From the NCBI GenBank assembly GCA_033977485.1, contig CM066987.1:50595033-50659032 (forward strand): 64,000 nucleotides of DNA, given 5' to 3'. This DNA is from Hydrangea macrophylla (taxonomy: Eukaryota > Streptophyta > Magnoliopsida > Cornales > Hydrangeaceae). The notes beneath the pieces were generated by a model. The model had not been told where the DNA came from and made no database searches. It saw nothing but the letters and a program-made list of their open reading frames with translations. How positions within the stretch are numbered: the stretch's first letter is position 1; each line of letters begins with the position of its first letter. Below are positions 21,488 to 33,030 of this stretch, piece after piece. The position numbers were made by a program, and so were the translations under genes.

Positions 21488-23699
21488 ACCCCATTACTCC
21501 TCATTTTGGAGGAGTCAATTGCAAGTTTAGAGAAAGTTTGGGAGAGAAAGTGTAGAGATAAGGTTAGAGTGGAGAGAAAAGAAGCTTTCTTCTTTGATTT
21601 TTCAAAACAAAAGTGAGTTCTAACTTTGTTTTTACTTCATTACTTCAACATTCAATACTCCCAACCACCATTTTAGTGAGCATTCAAGAGTGTGGAAGCT
21701 TCTTCCATGTCTAGTGTCATTACATATGAGTGACACACCAATCTACAAGTCTCATGCTTCATGAATATCATCTATTGATTATCATCTACTTGCTTGCTTG
21801 TTTATTGTTCATCTCTTCTCATCCCATTTCTTTTTATTTTCTTTATTTACTTACTAGTTCATCATCATCTAAGTGATGACATGAAGTTTGGGGTGAGTGA
21901 ATCCTCATGGATAGTAGCTCTTGACCTCAAAAACATGTTTGATAGATGATGACCATAACCTCAATACTTCCAAGGTATTCTTGGAATGTATTGAAGTTAT
22001 GTCCAAAACCAAATAAATCTCTCCAACAATCTTGGAGGTTCTTAAATGATGAGTTTGATGTAGGTATTCTAAGTGGCTATGATCCTTATTGAGTGTTGAA
22101 AACATGTTTTCAAAACATCTATTTCAAAACCCCTCTCAATCCCTCTCATTTGGTTTCAAGAAACAAAACTTTGATTTCTCCAAAATCTTCAAAATAATGA
22201 GTCAAAACAGTGAGTGAGTTGAGTTCAAAGATTTTTCTAGAACTCAATACTCAACATATGGATACAAGGCCACTTGGAAAGTCTTCCTAACTCATTGGAG
22301 AACACCCATGATTTTTGGTTTGACTTGGAAGTACTTGGAAATGGTCCACTTAGGTCCCAACATTCCTTCCAAACATTCTGTTTTTGCTGTCACAGCAGCT
22401 AGGTCAACTTACGACCTCTTTTCCAGAAAACTTTTCCAAAAGGGGTGGTCTTAACTTATTTTTACCTTAAAATTCAATGTCTTAGGAAACTTTCTGTATA
22501 AAATGGGCCTCTAGATCATTCTTTTGCATTTTCTAAGATTTTCTAACATTTCAGACGACAGTACGAACTCTGTTTCTGAGTGACCTCTATTGTTTATGTA
22601 ATTTCTCTCAATCTGTGATAGCTATTCAAGATTAGCCTTTTGGGTTGTGTTCTAGACACAATAAGGAACATCTCCATAAAAAATCATGCATTGAAAACAT
22701 TCCTAACCCCTCTTTTCAAATTCCAAAAGATCATGCTACTGTTCTGTCCACTATTCACAGCAAGTACACTTTAACTTTCATTCTTTGATTTGAGGCTTAT
22801 ATGCATTCCAAATTAGTTCATATCTTAGGAAGTAGTTCATACTACATTTGTACACATCCCATGTTAATTTCATTCATTCATTCATTCATACACATTTTAG
22901 ACTTCTAAGTCATTCTAGAAATCCATATACACAAAACACACTACAACCTTTGCACATTTTAGATACATACATTGCATACATGCAAGATTTGGGGTTTTTG
23001 TAACTCTTAATCTAAGGAGATTATAAGGAATGAACTCGATCACTCGTTCATGCTTCCCCTTGATCTATTCATCCTTTCTCACCCGTCCCGGGAATTGAGA
23101 GGTCTTCTTTTATCAAAGAATAACATGCATCATTCTAGCCTTGCTAAGCACATTTTTTATTTCTTTGGTTATTTGTTTCAATAACAATTCATGCCCCCTT
23201 TAGATTAGGAAACTTTATTAATTGATATATGATTAGACGATTTTTCCTAGGTTTATTTGTGTGATTTTCACTTTACATTGTATGATATTTGGCTTAGATT
23301 TTATGAATGATATCTTATCTTTAGATCTTCCAATTTCAAGTTTTCTTATGTGATGTAATATACTACAATAGTATTAATTGTCGAACCAAACATAGTATAA
23401 GATGATTATTTGGATGCTAATTGAGGCCCGTCGAAAGACGGGGCGAGTTGAGGGTGTTTTAGTCGCGACAAAGGCTCCTTCCTCTCTCGTACCAAAACCC
23501 CGAACCAAGTTCTTTGGTTATGAAGGGCCGGTGCCCTTATCCGCTTGGGTGAGTCAAAATTAGGTTTCTTGGTTCCTTAAAGACCAAGTGGCGACTCTGT
23601 ATCTGTTTTCAACAGACCTTTCGTTTTCTTTCCTTGATTCAAATCAATTTCAAAACAATCTCAAACAAGAGAGAAGTGGTCCGAAGCCCGGTATCCACA

Positions 23700-24125
23700 C
23701 CTTTTAAAAGTGTGGTGAAATTTCACCACATTTTGACCTCCCTTTAAAAGAGTGGTAAAATTTCACCAAGTTTTGACCTACTTTTAAAATAGTGGAGAAA
23801 TTTCACCAAGTGTTAACAGAAGTTCTTAAACTTGAACTTTCACCATGTTTTGACCTCCCTTTAAAAGAGTAGTGAAATTTCACTATATTTTGACCGTCTT
23901 TTTAAAAGAGTGGTGAAATTTCACCATATTTTGTTCGCCTTTTTAAAAGAGTGGTGAAATTCACCCTGTTTTGACCTCCTTTTAAAACAGTGGAGAAATT
24001 TCACCAAATTTTGACAGAAGTTCTTGTACTTGAAATTTCACCATGTTTTGACCGCCTTTTAAAAGAGTGGTGAAATTTCACCACGTTATGACCTCCTTTT
24101 AAAACAGTGGTGAAATTTCACCACT
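23700..24125. repeat. ~40-bp minisatellite, right part
   Basis: About eleven further units of the same ~40-bp repeat as 19311-20395, including intact GGTGAAATTTCACC palindromes. Begins with the second CCTTT duplication copy, showing that the array existed before the LTR arrived. Confidence 0.9.
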
Positions 24126-25420
24126 TTCATATTTTGATGATCAAAGAAGTTCTTTTACCCATGAGAGCAATGTCTCAACTTCACAAATATCACCACATTT
24201 ATTTCACAAGAGAATATTTTAAAAAGAACAAAAAAACAATTTCATCGGCGGCACCGCCCCCGAACCCCCGTTTAGACCCACTACTCTATTCACATCCATT
24301 CAATCTTAGCCCTAACTATAGAAGCACATATGAAACATTATAAAATTTCACCACTAAATTACTACTATGAATATTTTGAAATTTAATCACTTATGAAACA
24401 CACTACATTCAAATTCTAATTAAATACAAGTACAAATAAATGCTTTAAATGCTTGTACCTTGTGCTATATGAGTGGGGTACAAAAGAGTATAAAAAATTC
24501 AAACAACACAAGGTACAAGCATTTAAAGTTGTGTGTGAAAAAAAGTGTGTGGTTCACTATGGGTCTAGCATGACTCATGATAGCAGGGATCGAAGTTTCA
24601 TTAAAGATTAGTTTAAGTGGTACAACTACTAAAGCATTTGAGAGCTAAATTGGGGATTCAAATCTGAGAAGCATAATATTTTTCATAGCAAACACATAAC
24701 AGATGAAATGGTGACAAAATCTCCAACTTTTCAAACGTCTATAATTCTTTCAACAGATTAAACATACATGGTCAACCATAAATGCCAATCTTAAGATGTT
24801 TTTAGACAGTTGGTGCAAACTAACGGAACCTTAAAAGTAGTTGGTTTGACCAGCTTATTTGGGACTAGAAATCATCCCTATTTCATGCTATAAAAATTTG
24901 AGTCAACTTGTCAAAAAAACCCTTTCTCAACCTTCTCAGAAATGGAGTTCACTTAAATCGGAAAAAGCATCTTAAACATCTTTAAGGTTGGTTTACATAA
25001 GATATGGACATGTATCCCCGTTACAACCAATATTTACTCCTTAAAGAGACGGTGCGCCGGTGTGGTTACTTGATTTGAGTTCAAATTTAATATTGAAACA
25101 GAAAATGGAAGCATTTTTCCCCATTGAGACATAAATAAATGAGTTTGAGACTAACATTTGTATAACACAATTAATTATCCATCAATGAACCAAAAGAAAT
25201 GAATCTCCCCAGTCAACAACAAATGAGATTTGAGACTAAACAAACTAACAATATCATTTCATTCCTTAAAAAAAAAGTTGTTCTAACAGGGACATGATTC
25301 AAAGGAGTACAATCATCCTTATTTTACTAACAACATGAAGCACGTCAACTAAGCAACAGCTGAGAGTGAAATTACATACAGAGAGTGAGCTTAAAAAAAG
25401 TAATAAACACCCAAAACAAG
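24126..25420. other. intergenic, no gene seen
   Basis: AT-rich, no convincing ORF. GGCGGCACCGCCCCCGAACCCCCGTTT near 24246 (shown here as positions, key GC block 24246-24272) resembles the edge sequence of the TIR element at 35200-35599 and may be a remnant of that family. A hairpin MITE-like remnant lies at 24444-24527. Confidence 0.5.
24444..24527. mobile_element. palindromic MITE remnant
   Basis: Perfect 21-bp inverted arms (24444-24464 and 24507-24527; core AAATGCTTGTACCTTGTG) around a 42-nt loop. The loop has the same TATAAAAAATTCAAACA sequence as the MITE at 27784-27960, so it belongs to that family, with outer ends lost or diverged. Confidence 0.6.
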
Positions 25421-25664
25421 TTAAGCTTTCTTAGGTGACTTGGTGGCCCTGGATGGAGATTTGGGTTCTTTAGCCGCCTTCTCAGACTTCTTTGGGAGAA
25501 GAACAGGGTTGATGTTTGGAAGTAAACCTCTATGTGCAATAGTTACACCAGCAAGAAGCTTCCCAAGCTCTTCATCATTCCTCACTGCCAACAACACATG
25601 CCTTGGTATATTGATCCTGTTCTTCTTGTTGTCTCTTGCAGCATTCCCAGCCAATTCCAGTACC
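25421..25664 (-). pseudogene. histone H2A second exon (H2A.W-like), first exon not found
   Basis: Encodes the C-terminal half of histone H2[17 protein letters not shown], then [39 protein letters not shown] and a tail [13 protein letters not shown]2A packs DNA in nucleosomes; an SPKK-type tail is typical of plant H2A.W. The exon begins at 25664 after a TTTAG acceptor, which matches the conserved H2A intron position before VLELAGN. No histone-fold first half is visible on the minus strand between 25665 and 28117. The R in AHRGLLPN replaces a residue usually Gly. Either an orphan exon or a gene with an unusually long intron; I favour the former. Confidence 0.75.
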
Positions 25665-26197
25665 TAAATCATTATTATTCAAACCCAACAAACCAAAAAA
25701 AAAAAAAAAAAACAATTAACAAAATAACCCCATAATTATTTGCAAGACAAAATTCAGAATTTAGTTCAGAACACCCAAAATTCCTCTGGCCAGTTACTAA
25801 CCAAACATCACACAGTAAAAGTTTGCCCATTGAAACTTAAGAGAGAAAATCAAATGAAACTGAGATTACCCAAAACCAATTAAGAGAAATTCAAGCTTCA
25901 ATTACAACTAAGATTGTCAAAAATTCCCAAAAAGCACCCCCAGTCACAAATTTTGGCGGCAGTTACATTGATTTTTCTACATGGATTTTGAAATAAGGAT
26001 ATAGATGTGCGAATTGGGATAAATAAAACTATAAGGTGTTAGAAACGCCTATTCATTATGTCGGGGACTATCAGACTATCAGGTACCTTTTTGCTCATCA
26101 ATTTCATTATTACTTGCATGTCTCTACAGACAGTGACCTCGCCCTGTATATACACATATATATATATACATACAGGCCTACAGACAGATTGATCGGA

Positions 26198-26236
<39 letters not shown>

Positions 26237-27783
26237 TACACACACATATATATACAGACACGCATAAACACTATAACCTTCGCAGACAGTGGTCTCGGCC
26301 TCCCGTCGCCTCCGTCTTCTACCGTCGCCGGAGACAAAGTGAATCGCCGTCTTCTCCCGACACCATGGACCTCTCTATGTCGTTCTCTCTCTCTATCATT
26401 CTCTTTGCTAGGGCTGGGATTGGGAATAAGTTGTGCAGGGTATACTTGTCATTAAATAAAAGTAAAATGACACTGAGGGACTTTGAATTACACATTTGTT
26501 CTAACGAGAGACTTAACTAAAAATACAAATATTTACTTGTCTGTAAACTAATAGAATTCCTTAACTAGGGATCTAAGTCTAATTTTCCCTAAAATAAAAA
26601 GGAAAATTATTCTCTCATATTTGATTTGAGTATTATTTTTCTTTCACAAGTCACTTCACAAAAATTGAAAACAACCCTTGCATAGTACCGGTTATCGACT
26701 AGTTACCTGAATAATAACAAAAGCAATATTTTAAATAAGATAACAATCCGAACAATATAGCAATTGATTTAAAAAAAAAAAAAAAGGAAATTCAAATTAT
26801 GAGTTCTTTTTAATGAGTAATGTTATACTTCTTAAATTTTGAATTCCAAATGCTTCCCAAATAGATGTGACAGTGGATCTACTGTATTTTGATTAAATGA
26901 TGTTGAAGTAGTCTCATCATTATTAAAAGTAGTCCTACTGCCACATGTATTTGGAAATCATTTAAGATTCAAAATTTGAGAAACATAATATTAAATTTAT
27001 TTTTATTTTTATTTTTTGTTGATCAAACTTAATTCTAGCTAAATGCGTTAAAGCAAAACAAAAAGGTTAAGCAATCCAAAATAAAGAAAATTACTCTTAA
27101 AGCGATGGTTTAAGAAGAAGATTGCCAACAGTTGGGAGTTAATACAGAGAGAAAGAGAGGATACTCAAATCTTGTGTTTTTGGCAAGTACTTCAGTGCTT
27201 TAAAAAAATTGGCAGAAATGATTGGCTTGAATTGTGTAACACAATGCTTTCTCACTGCTCAAAGCTTTCAGGCCTTATTAATTCTTTTCTTTGATTTTAA
27301 ATGCTGCATGGCCTAAAAACTAAAAAGCCTCTCTCTCTCTCTCTCTCTCTGATTTCTCCCTTACGAAAAGCCTGTACTCTTGCCCTCCTCATTCGTCTCT
27401 CTTACTTTCTCTCATACTGTATTACTTCATTTATGATGTTACTACAATTATGTACGCATATATTTAGGGTGTGGCTAGATACATTTATTTTTTTTGTTAT
27501 GTATATTCATATTTCATTGTTTAATATTTTTTTAAATAATAATTAAATATAAAATTTTCAAAAAATACATAAATATAAAATAAGATGAGTATACATAACA
27601 AAAATATAAATGTATTTAGCTCCACCCTATATTTATGGCCAAATGTATCATATTAGTAAGGGCGCGCGCAGGGATCTCGGCCCCAACATGTCGCAGCCAT
27701 TTTGGGCAATACCCCATGATGACATATGGAGGACCAAATTTTTTTTATATGCCTCTCATGGATATTGCCCATGCAAAAGCAAA
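25665..27783. other. intergenic with microsatellites
   Basis: No gene supported. Contains a TA-rich run near 26154-26170, a (CA)n microsatellite at about 26200-26231, and a (CT)n run near 27328-27351. Short ORFs here overlap these simple repeats and have no domain. It could include the intron of an H2A gene, but no first exon was seen. Confidence 0.6.
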
Positions 27784-27960
27784 AATGATAGGGATACACA
27801 CCAAACGACACACTAAATGACACACCAGTTTTAAATGCATGTACTCTGTGTTGTGTAAGTGATGCATAAAAAAGTGTAAAAAATTCAAACAGCACAGGGT
27901 ATATGCATTTAAAGCACAGTGTGTCGTTTGGTGTGTCATTTGATGTGTATCCCTATCATT
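27784..27960. mobile_element. 177-bp MITE with long terminal inverted repeats
   Basis: Ends read AATGATAGGGATACACACC and, reversed, AATGATAGGGATACACATC; the inverted similarity continues inward through CGACACAC and AAATGCAT. A homologous copy lies at 40981-41138 and a remnant at 24444-24527. No coding capacity. Superfamily not assigned. Confidence 0.75.
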
Positions 27961-28117
27961 GTTGATGCAAAAAAGTTTTAATATATATATATATATATAT
28001 TGTTGGTTTGCATAGGCCAAATAGATTCTACCCATTTGACTGCTGAGAATCCTCAAGCTATTAGTGGTTCCAGTATGGATAGTAGACTCTTGACAGAGAC
28101 ATCCCCATTACAATTAA

Positions 28118-28202
28118 GGAAAAATTACACTGACACCCCCTGAGCTTTCACACTTTATCACTCACACCCCCTGAGGTTTCTGACATAACACTGACACCCC
28201 CT
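28118..28202 (+). repeat. left TIR of the MULE
   Basis: About 85 bp matching the right TIR in reverse. Holds three spaced copies of a CACTGACACCCCCTGAG-like motif (about 28128, 28163, 28189), a repeat within the TIR. Confidence 0.85.
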
Positions 28203-28792
28203 GTCAGTGTTGTCCCCTTAACACCGTTAACAGAGTATGATAAAAAGACTCTTATGCCCTCTCCTGAGAGTGAATAAAAAGGCTGAATTACATCCCTACC
28301 CCTCACATAATCACGATCAAAATTCAGGGGAGAACGATGTAGGTTCAAAACCAAGTAATTTGTCAGCAATCTAGGGTTTCAACACACAAAACAAAGGTAT
28401 CTCATCACGATCAATTCGAGGAACTGAAGTCTCTGAAACCATCTAAGGGTTTGGATTAGCGATTCATCAGTCAGGGTAAGTTTAATTTTGATTCTCAAAA
28501 GCTTTTTGATCATCAATTAGGCTTTGCATTTTAGGGTTTTGATCATCAAGTAATCTTTGCATGAAAGGGTTTCGATCATCACGTATGTGTTGCATTTTAG
28601 GGTTTCATTTTAGGGCTTTTCAATTCAAGGTGTTCAATCATCAGTTAGGTGTTGCAAATTAGGGTTTTTGTACATCAGTTAGGTGTTGCATGCTAGGGTT
28701 TTGAATCATCTAGTTAGGGGTTTCAACATGACTTCTAATTTTCTGAATTTCTAATTTGTAAAACTTATTTATTTTCTTTAATTGTTACAGTC

Positions 28793-31700
28793 ATGGCGCC
28801 AATGGATGAGTATGATCTAATTGTTCATACTAGTACATCTGTAGAGAAGATTGCTGGTGTGGATCCGGATAGATATTGCTTTTTAGATCTTATGTATGAT
28901 GTTTGCAAGTTGTCGTTATCTTACATTCCATCAAATATTGAGTTGTCATTTACAATTGAGTGTGAGGTGCCTGGTTGGAACGAAAAAATGATTATGTTGG
29001 GATGATTATGAGGTGTATAGGATGTTTGAAATGCATAAAAGGAGGGAAATACATCTAAATGTTGAGCCACATTCGGATTATGCAGCATCAAATCAGGGTA
29101 GTAGGCTAACTGGTGTAGACTTGAACACGGATCCAACTGGTATGGAGGACTTGAATGTAGATGCTGAGTTTCTTGAGGAAAACTTCAATGTAGCTGCTGA
29201 GTTTCAGGAGAAGAACTTCAATGTAGCTACTGAGTTGCAAGAGGAGAACTTCAATGTGGATCCAACTGGTATGGAAGACTTGGGGTCTGATGAAGAGATA
29301 CATGGGTTTAGTTCAGATGATGAGGAATGGAAAGCTGAGAGTGGTGATGAAAATCAGGGTAGTAGCAGTGGTGATGATGGGTTAGAAGAGGAAGACAATT
29401 TGAGTTCTGATGGGTTGGAGGATTATGCTTCGAATGATGAGACTGGGATTAATACTAGTAGTGATGAGGAGGGATATCAAGTAGATGAAGAAGATGAGCA
29501 AGGAAGATGTAAAAGAAAGGTGTTTGATAAGTATTGTTTTGGGCTGAATATAAGATGGATGAAAGTAACAAAATTAAGTTAGAACAAGGGATGTTGTTTG
29601 GCAATGTTGACCATTTCAGACAAGTGTTAAAGGATTTTACAGTCCAAGAAGGCTTTAAGCTGGTTAGGGATAAGAATGAAAGGACAAGAGTGACTTGTCA
29701 TTGTGCTGCAGAAAGGTGTCAGTGGAGAATTCATGCATCTCCCCTTCTAGATGGGATCACTTTTAAGATCAAGACCTTGACACCCGAGCATACATGTGTG
29801 AAGATATTTAAAAATGTTGAGGCCAATTCAACCTGGATTGCTCAGAAGTTGAGAAGACAATTAAGAACAAATCCAGAGATGAAGTTGGAGGCAATGCAGA
29901 CAGAGCTACAAGAAACTTATGGAATTGACGCTAATATGATGACTTTGTATAGGGCAAAAAAGAAGGCTTTGCTTGACATAGAAGGCACTCACGGTGAGTC
30001 ATATAAAATGCTGAGGCAGTATGCTAGAGAGGTGATGAGGACTAATCCTGGTAGTATTGCAATTATCCAATGTGACAGGGGTGACTTGAGTGTTAATCCT
30101 AAATTTGAGAGGATTTTCATATAATTTGATGCATTCAGACAGGGCTTTAAGGCTGGATGTAGGCCATTCATAGGTATAGATGGTTGTCATCTCAATGGGC
30201 CATTTGGTGGTGTCTTACTACGTGTTGTGGCTTTGGATGGTAATAGTGGACTATTTCCACTAGTTGTTGCTGTGGTTGAGTGTGAAAGGAAGGATAGTTG
30301 GGAATTCTTTCTCAGCCATTTGAGGAGCATAGTTGAACCAAATCCTGATGGGAGGCCTCTAACATTCATCTCAGATATGCAAAAGGTATAATTTGTTTAT
30401 TATTTTTTTTTTCGATTTTTGATTTTTTTTTTATATGTATGCTAATATGATTACATGAATGTACATGACTGTAATAGGGGCTTAATCTTGTTCTTCCCAC
30501 TATTTTGCCTAAAGCAAATCAAAGGCGATGTTGTAGGCATTTGTATAACAACTTCAAGGTGAAGTTTCCAGGAATATTGCTAAGACAATACTTTTGGAAG
30601 GCTTCTAGGGCATATAATGTAGCAGAGTTTAAGCATGCCATGGAACTTATTAAAGATGTATCACCTGCTGGACATACATGGCTTAGTAATGTGCCAGTTA
30701 ATGCATGGTCAAGGCATGCCTTTGATGAAAGGCTTAAAAGTGACCATATAACAAACAATTTAGCTGAGTCATTTAATGCTTGGTTGGGCAGCTTGAGATG
30801 CAAACCAATTGTGTCCCTTTTAGATGGGATTCGATCAAAACTAATGAGTAAGATACAAAAGAGAGTTGGAAAGGGTTGTAGATGGGAAGGCTTGGTAACC
30901 CCAAACACTAGGAATAAGATGAACAAGACAATTCAGATTGCAAGGCAATATAAAGTTATATTTGCTGGAGGGAATGAGTTTGAAATAGTTGATAATGTTG
31001 GTGTGAGATATTCAATGGATCTTCTGGCTCGGAAGTGTAGTTGTGGTCGTTGGCAGATATCAGGTATTCCATGTGGTCATGCAGCTGCAGCTATTGCCTG
31101 CAATAGAGGCAACATTGAGACCTACTGTGATGTTGCGTTCACAAAGGCAAGATATTTGGAGGCTCATGGTGGAATAATACACTCAATTGTGGATCAATCA
31201 ATGTGGGCAGATGTAGAGGGTGACCCTATAGACCCTCCAAGACTTCGTCGACTACCTGGTAGACCTTCAAGGAATAGAAAAAGAGAGTCTGATGAACCTG
31301 CACCTGGAACCAGTGCTTCAAGAAGATCCCAAACATTAACATGTTCAGTATGTGGAGGGTTAGGGCATAATCAAAGGACATGCCAAAGGGCTCCAACAAA
31401 AAAAATAGAAAAACCAAACCAGACAACAAGATTTGGGCAGTGGTACTGGTGTTGTGAGGGGCAGGGGTGCTAGTGTTGTGAGGGGCAGGGGTGCTGGTGT
31501 ACTGAGGGACAGGGGTACTGGTGTTGTGAGGGGTAGGGGTGCTGGTGTACTGAGGGGCAGTGGTACTGGTGTTGTGAGGGGCAGGGGTGCTAGTAGTGCT
31601 GGGAGTAGTGGTGCTAGTGTGGTTGGGAGTAGTGGTAGTGGTTTTGGTGTAGTTGGGGGTAGGGGTGCTAGTAATGCTGGGAATAATGGTGCTAGTGTAG

Positions 31701-31903
31701 TTGGGGGCAGCGGTGTTGGTGTAGTTGGGGGCAGGGGTGCTGGTGCTGGTATACTGACGGGCAGGGGTGGTAGTGTAGTGAGGGGTAGGGGTGCTGGTGC
31801 TGGTATACTTAGGGGCAGGGGCGTTGACAGAGCTTCAACACAGCAGGTACCCATTAATTCCTATTCTTTTGCTGCGTTTGTTAGAATTGACATTGGCTAA
31901 TGT
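28793..31903 (+). pseudogene. MURA-like transposase of the MULE (decayed)
   Basis: Catalyses excision and insertion of the element. A 5' UTR intron is likely (donor about 28476, acceptor 28790), three bases before ATG 28793. Order: N-terminal part, acidic repeats (EEFLEENFNVAAEF-like), MuDR domain (GMLFGNVDHFRQVLKDF ... CRWRIHAS, about 29590-29800), and the DDE core: GIDGCHL (Asp 30179), SDMQK (Asp 30374), intron 30386-30477 (phase 0), NNLAESFNAW (Glu 30766). Then SWIM zinc finger CSCGRWQISGIPCGH (about 31036-31080), knuckle CSVCGGLGHNQRTC (about 31342-31383), and an RG-rich C-terminus. Breaks: frame changes near 28995, 29535 and 31430, and TAA at 30122-30124. Catalytic triad residues are present. 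Confidence 0.88.
31433..31845 (+). repeat. G-rich minisatellite coding for RG/GA repeats
   Basis: Imperfect units of GGGGCAGGGGTGCTGGTGTT-like sequence encode the transposase C-terminal tail (GRGAGVLRG, VVRGRGAS). The plus strand has many runs of four G. The frame differs from the upstream transposase exon, so a 1-nt change near 31430 or unseen splicing joins them. Confidence 0.7.
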
Positions 31904-32416
31904 AGGTTTATGTACTGATTTTAGTCACAGGTTGGCAGGGGAGGTTGACACAACAGAGAAATGGAATTCTAGAGGCCCAATGCAGATTGAACTTTTGATT
32001 TAGGGTCATTTTTTGTAGTAATTATGAAAATTAGTATGTGGATATCAAGTATATTTTTGGTAAATAGGAAAATCAGTGGATATCAAGTATCTTTTTGGTA
32101 AATAGGAAATTCAGTGCATATCAACTATATTTTTGGTAAATATGAAAATCAGTATGTGCATAACTTGTATATTTTTGGACATGTGTTTGTGGCCTATTTG
32201 CAGGTTGTAGGTTGTGGACCATTTGCTTGTTGTGGGTGTGGTTCCAGGTTGTAGGTTGTGGTTCATTTGCAGGTTGTGGGTGTGGTTCATTTGCAGATCT
32301 AAAAGTAACTACTCATACATTGTTGATAGGTAGATATGCAAAACATAGATAGATTAGAACATATAGCCATTAACATACATCCATTAGTTCATACAACTTA
32401 CTTCCGTTTGTTATGC

Positions 32417-32815
32417 TTACAATTTCAGTAATGCTGCTACTGCCACTAATATAGCACATCCTGCCATTATAAAGCTTCCCACGGCTAACATTTTCACCAT
32501 CCCTTGGTGTCCTTTCACCATCCATTGTTGTACTTCAATAGCATGGACTCGTGAAGACACGTCTCTTACTTCATGCCTGATTTCAGCGAGATCATCTCTC
32601 TGGTAGGCTTCACTTTCATATGCTATAGATCCCATTGAGTTACACCATTCCCAAAATGCGCAATTTCCACTTTCACATACATAGTATAATCGACCTCTAT
32701 TGTTTCTCTCGTTGGACTCCGTTACCCTAATCGCAGCTCTTTTTCCGCATTTGCATAACTTGTTCTTGAATTTCCCTTGACCGTATGAATTCTGTTCATA
32801 GCTTGATGAAGACAT
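32417..32815 (-). CDS. GRF zinc-finger protein with C-terminal membrane segment, carried by the MULE
   Basis: Intact 132-residue ORF, convergent with the transposase gene and driven from the right end of the element. Residues ~20-60 form a GRF-type zinc finger (LCKCGKRAAIRV ... RLYYVC ... CAFWEWC), a nucleic-acid-binding module. The middle is charged and helical (RDDLAEIRHEVRDVSSRVHAIE), and residues ~109-132 are hydrophobic (AVGSFIMAGCAILVAVAALL), a likely membrane anchor. A TATA box lies ~80 bp upstream. Its position recalls mudrB of MuDR, but I see no similarity to MURB; function is unknown. Alternatively a captured host gene. It is the best-preserved reading frame in the element. Confidence 0.8.
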   Translation of the reverse strand: MSSSSYEQNSYGQGKFKNKLCKCGKRAAIRVTESNERNNRGRLYYVCESGNCAFWEWCNSMGSIAYESEAYQRDDLAEIRHEVRDVSSRVHAIEVQQWMVKGHQGMVKMLAVGSFIMAGCAILVAVAALLKL

Positions 32816-32892
32816 TGTTCTGGGTAGATGGAAGTCAGTGAGTGATGGAAAGAGTGAGAGACACAGAGAGTGAGAAGTGAATGCTAGGATTT

Positions 32893-32902
32893 CAATATAT
32901 AG
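32893..32902 (-). promoter_or_regulatory. TATA box of the GRF gene
   Basis: Minus-strand CTATATATTG, about 78 bp upstream of the ATG at 32815, between the right TIR and the gene. The leader between is CT-rich on the coding strand. Confidence 0.6.
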
Positions 32903-33030
32903 AGGCTAGGGCTAAGATTCAAGGGTAAAATGGGAATATTTGGATGTTTGTAGCTGACATCAGCATTTGACATCCATACTCTTCACGGTCACTAACGGCA
33001 GGGGGTGTTAGTGTAAGTGGATATAAAACC

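Larger units (their letters stand above)
20396..23699 (+). mobile_element. 3.3-kb solo LTR, Ty3/gypsy (Tat/Ogre-like)
   Basis: Termini TGTAGACACC and GGTATCCACA (TG...CA, inverted). Flanked by a perfect 5-bp duplication CCTTT (20391-20395 and 23700-23704) within the minisatellite. No ORF, PBS or internal second LTR edge is seen, so it is a solo LTR rather than a full element. The 3' end (GTGGCGACTCTG at about 23587, CCGGTGCCCTTATCC at about 23530) resembles long Tat/Ogre LTR ends. A TATA box lies at 21477-21487. Also holds a W-box cluster (20686-20915) and GC-rich palindromic repeats (21273-21336). Confidence 0.85.

Noticed and set aside
20396..23699. A complete non-autonomous retroelement (LARD/TRIM).
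   Set aside because: No internal LTR edges, PBS or polypurine tract; one TATA box and a single pair of termini fit a solo LTR.
19311..24125. Short regularly spaced repeats as a CRISPR array.
   Set aside because: Units are contiguous and imperfect with no unique spacers, and the context is a plant genome; it is a minisatellite.
26036..26455. 139-codon ORF with a His/Thr run upstream of the H2A exon, as H2A exon 1 or another gene.
   Set aside because: It reads through a (CA)n microsatellite and TA repeats and has no histone-fold sequence.
31360..31854. Pro-rich minus-strand ORF (PLPLTTPAPL-type repeats).
   Set aside because: It is the antisense of the G-rich minisatellite that encodes the transposase tail.
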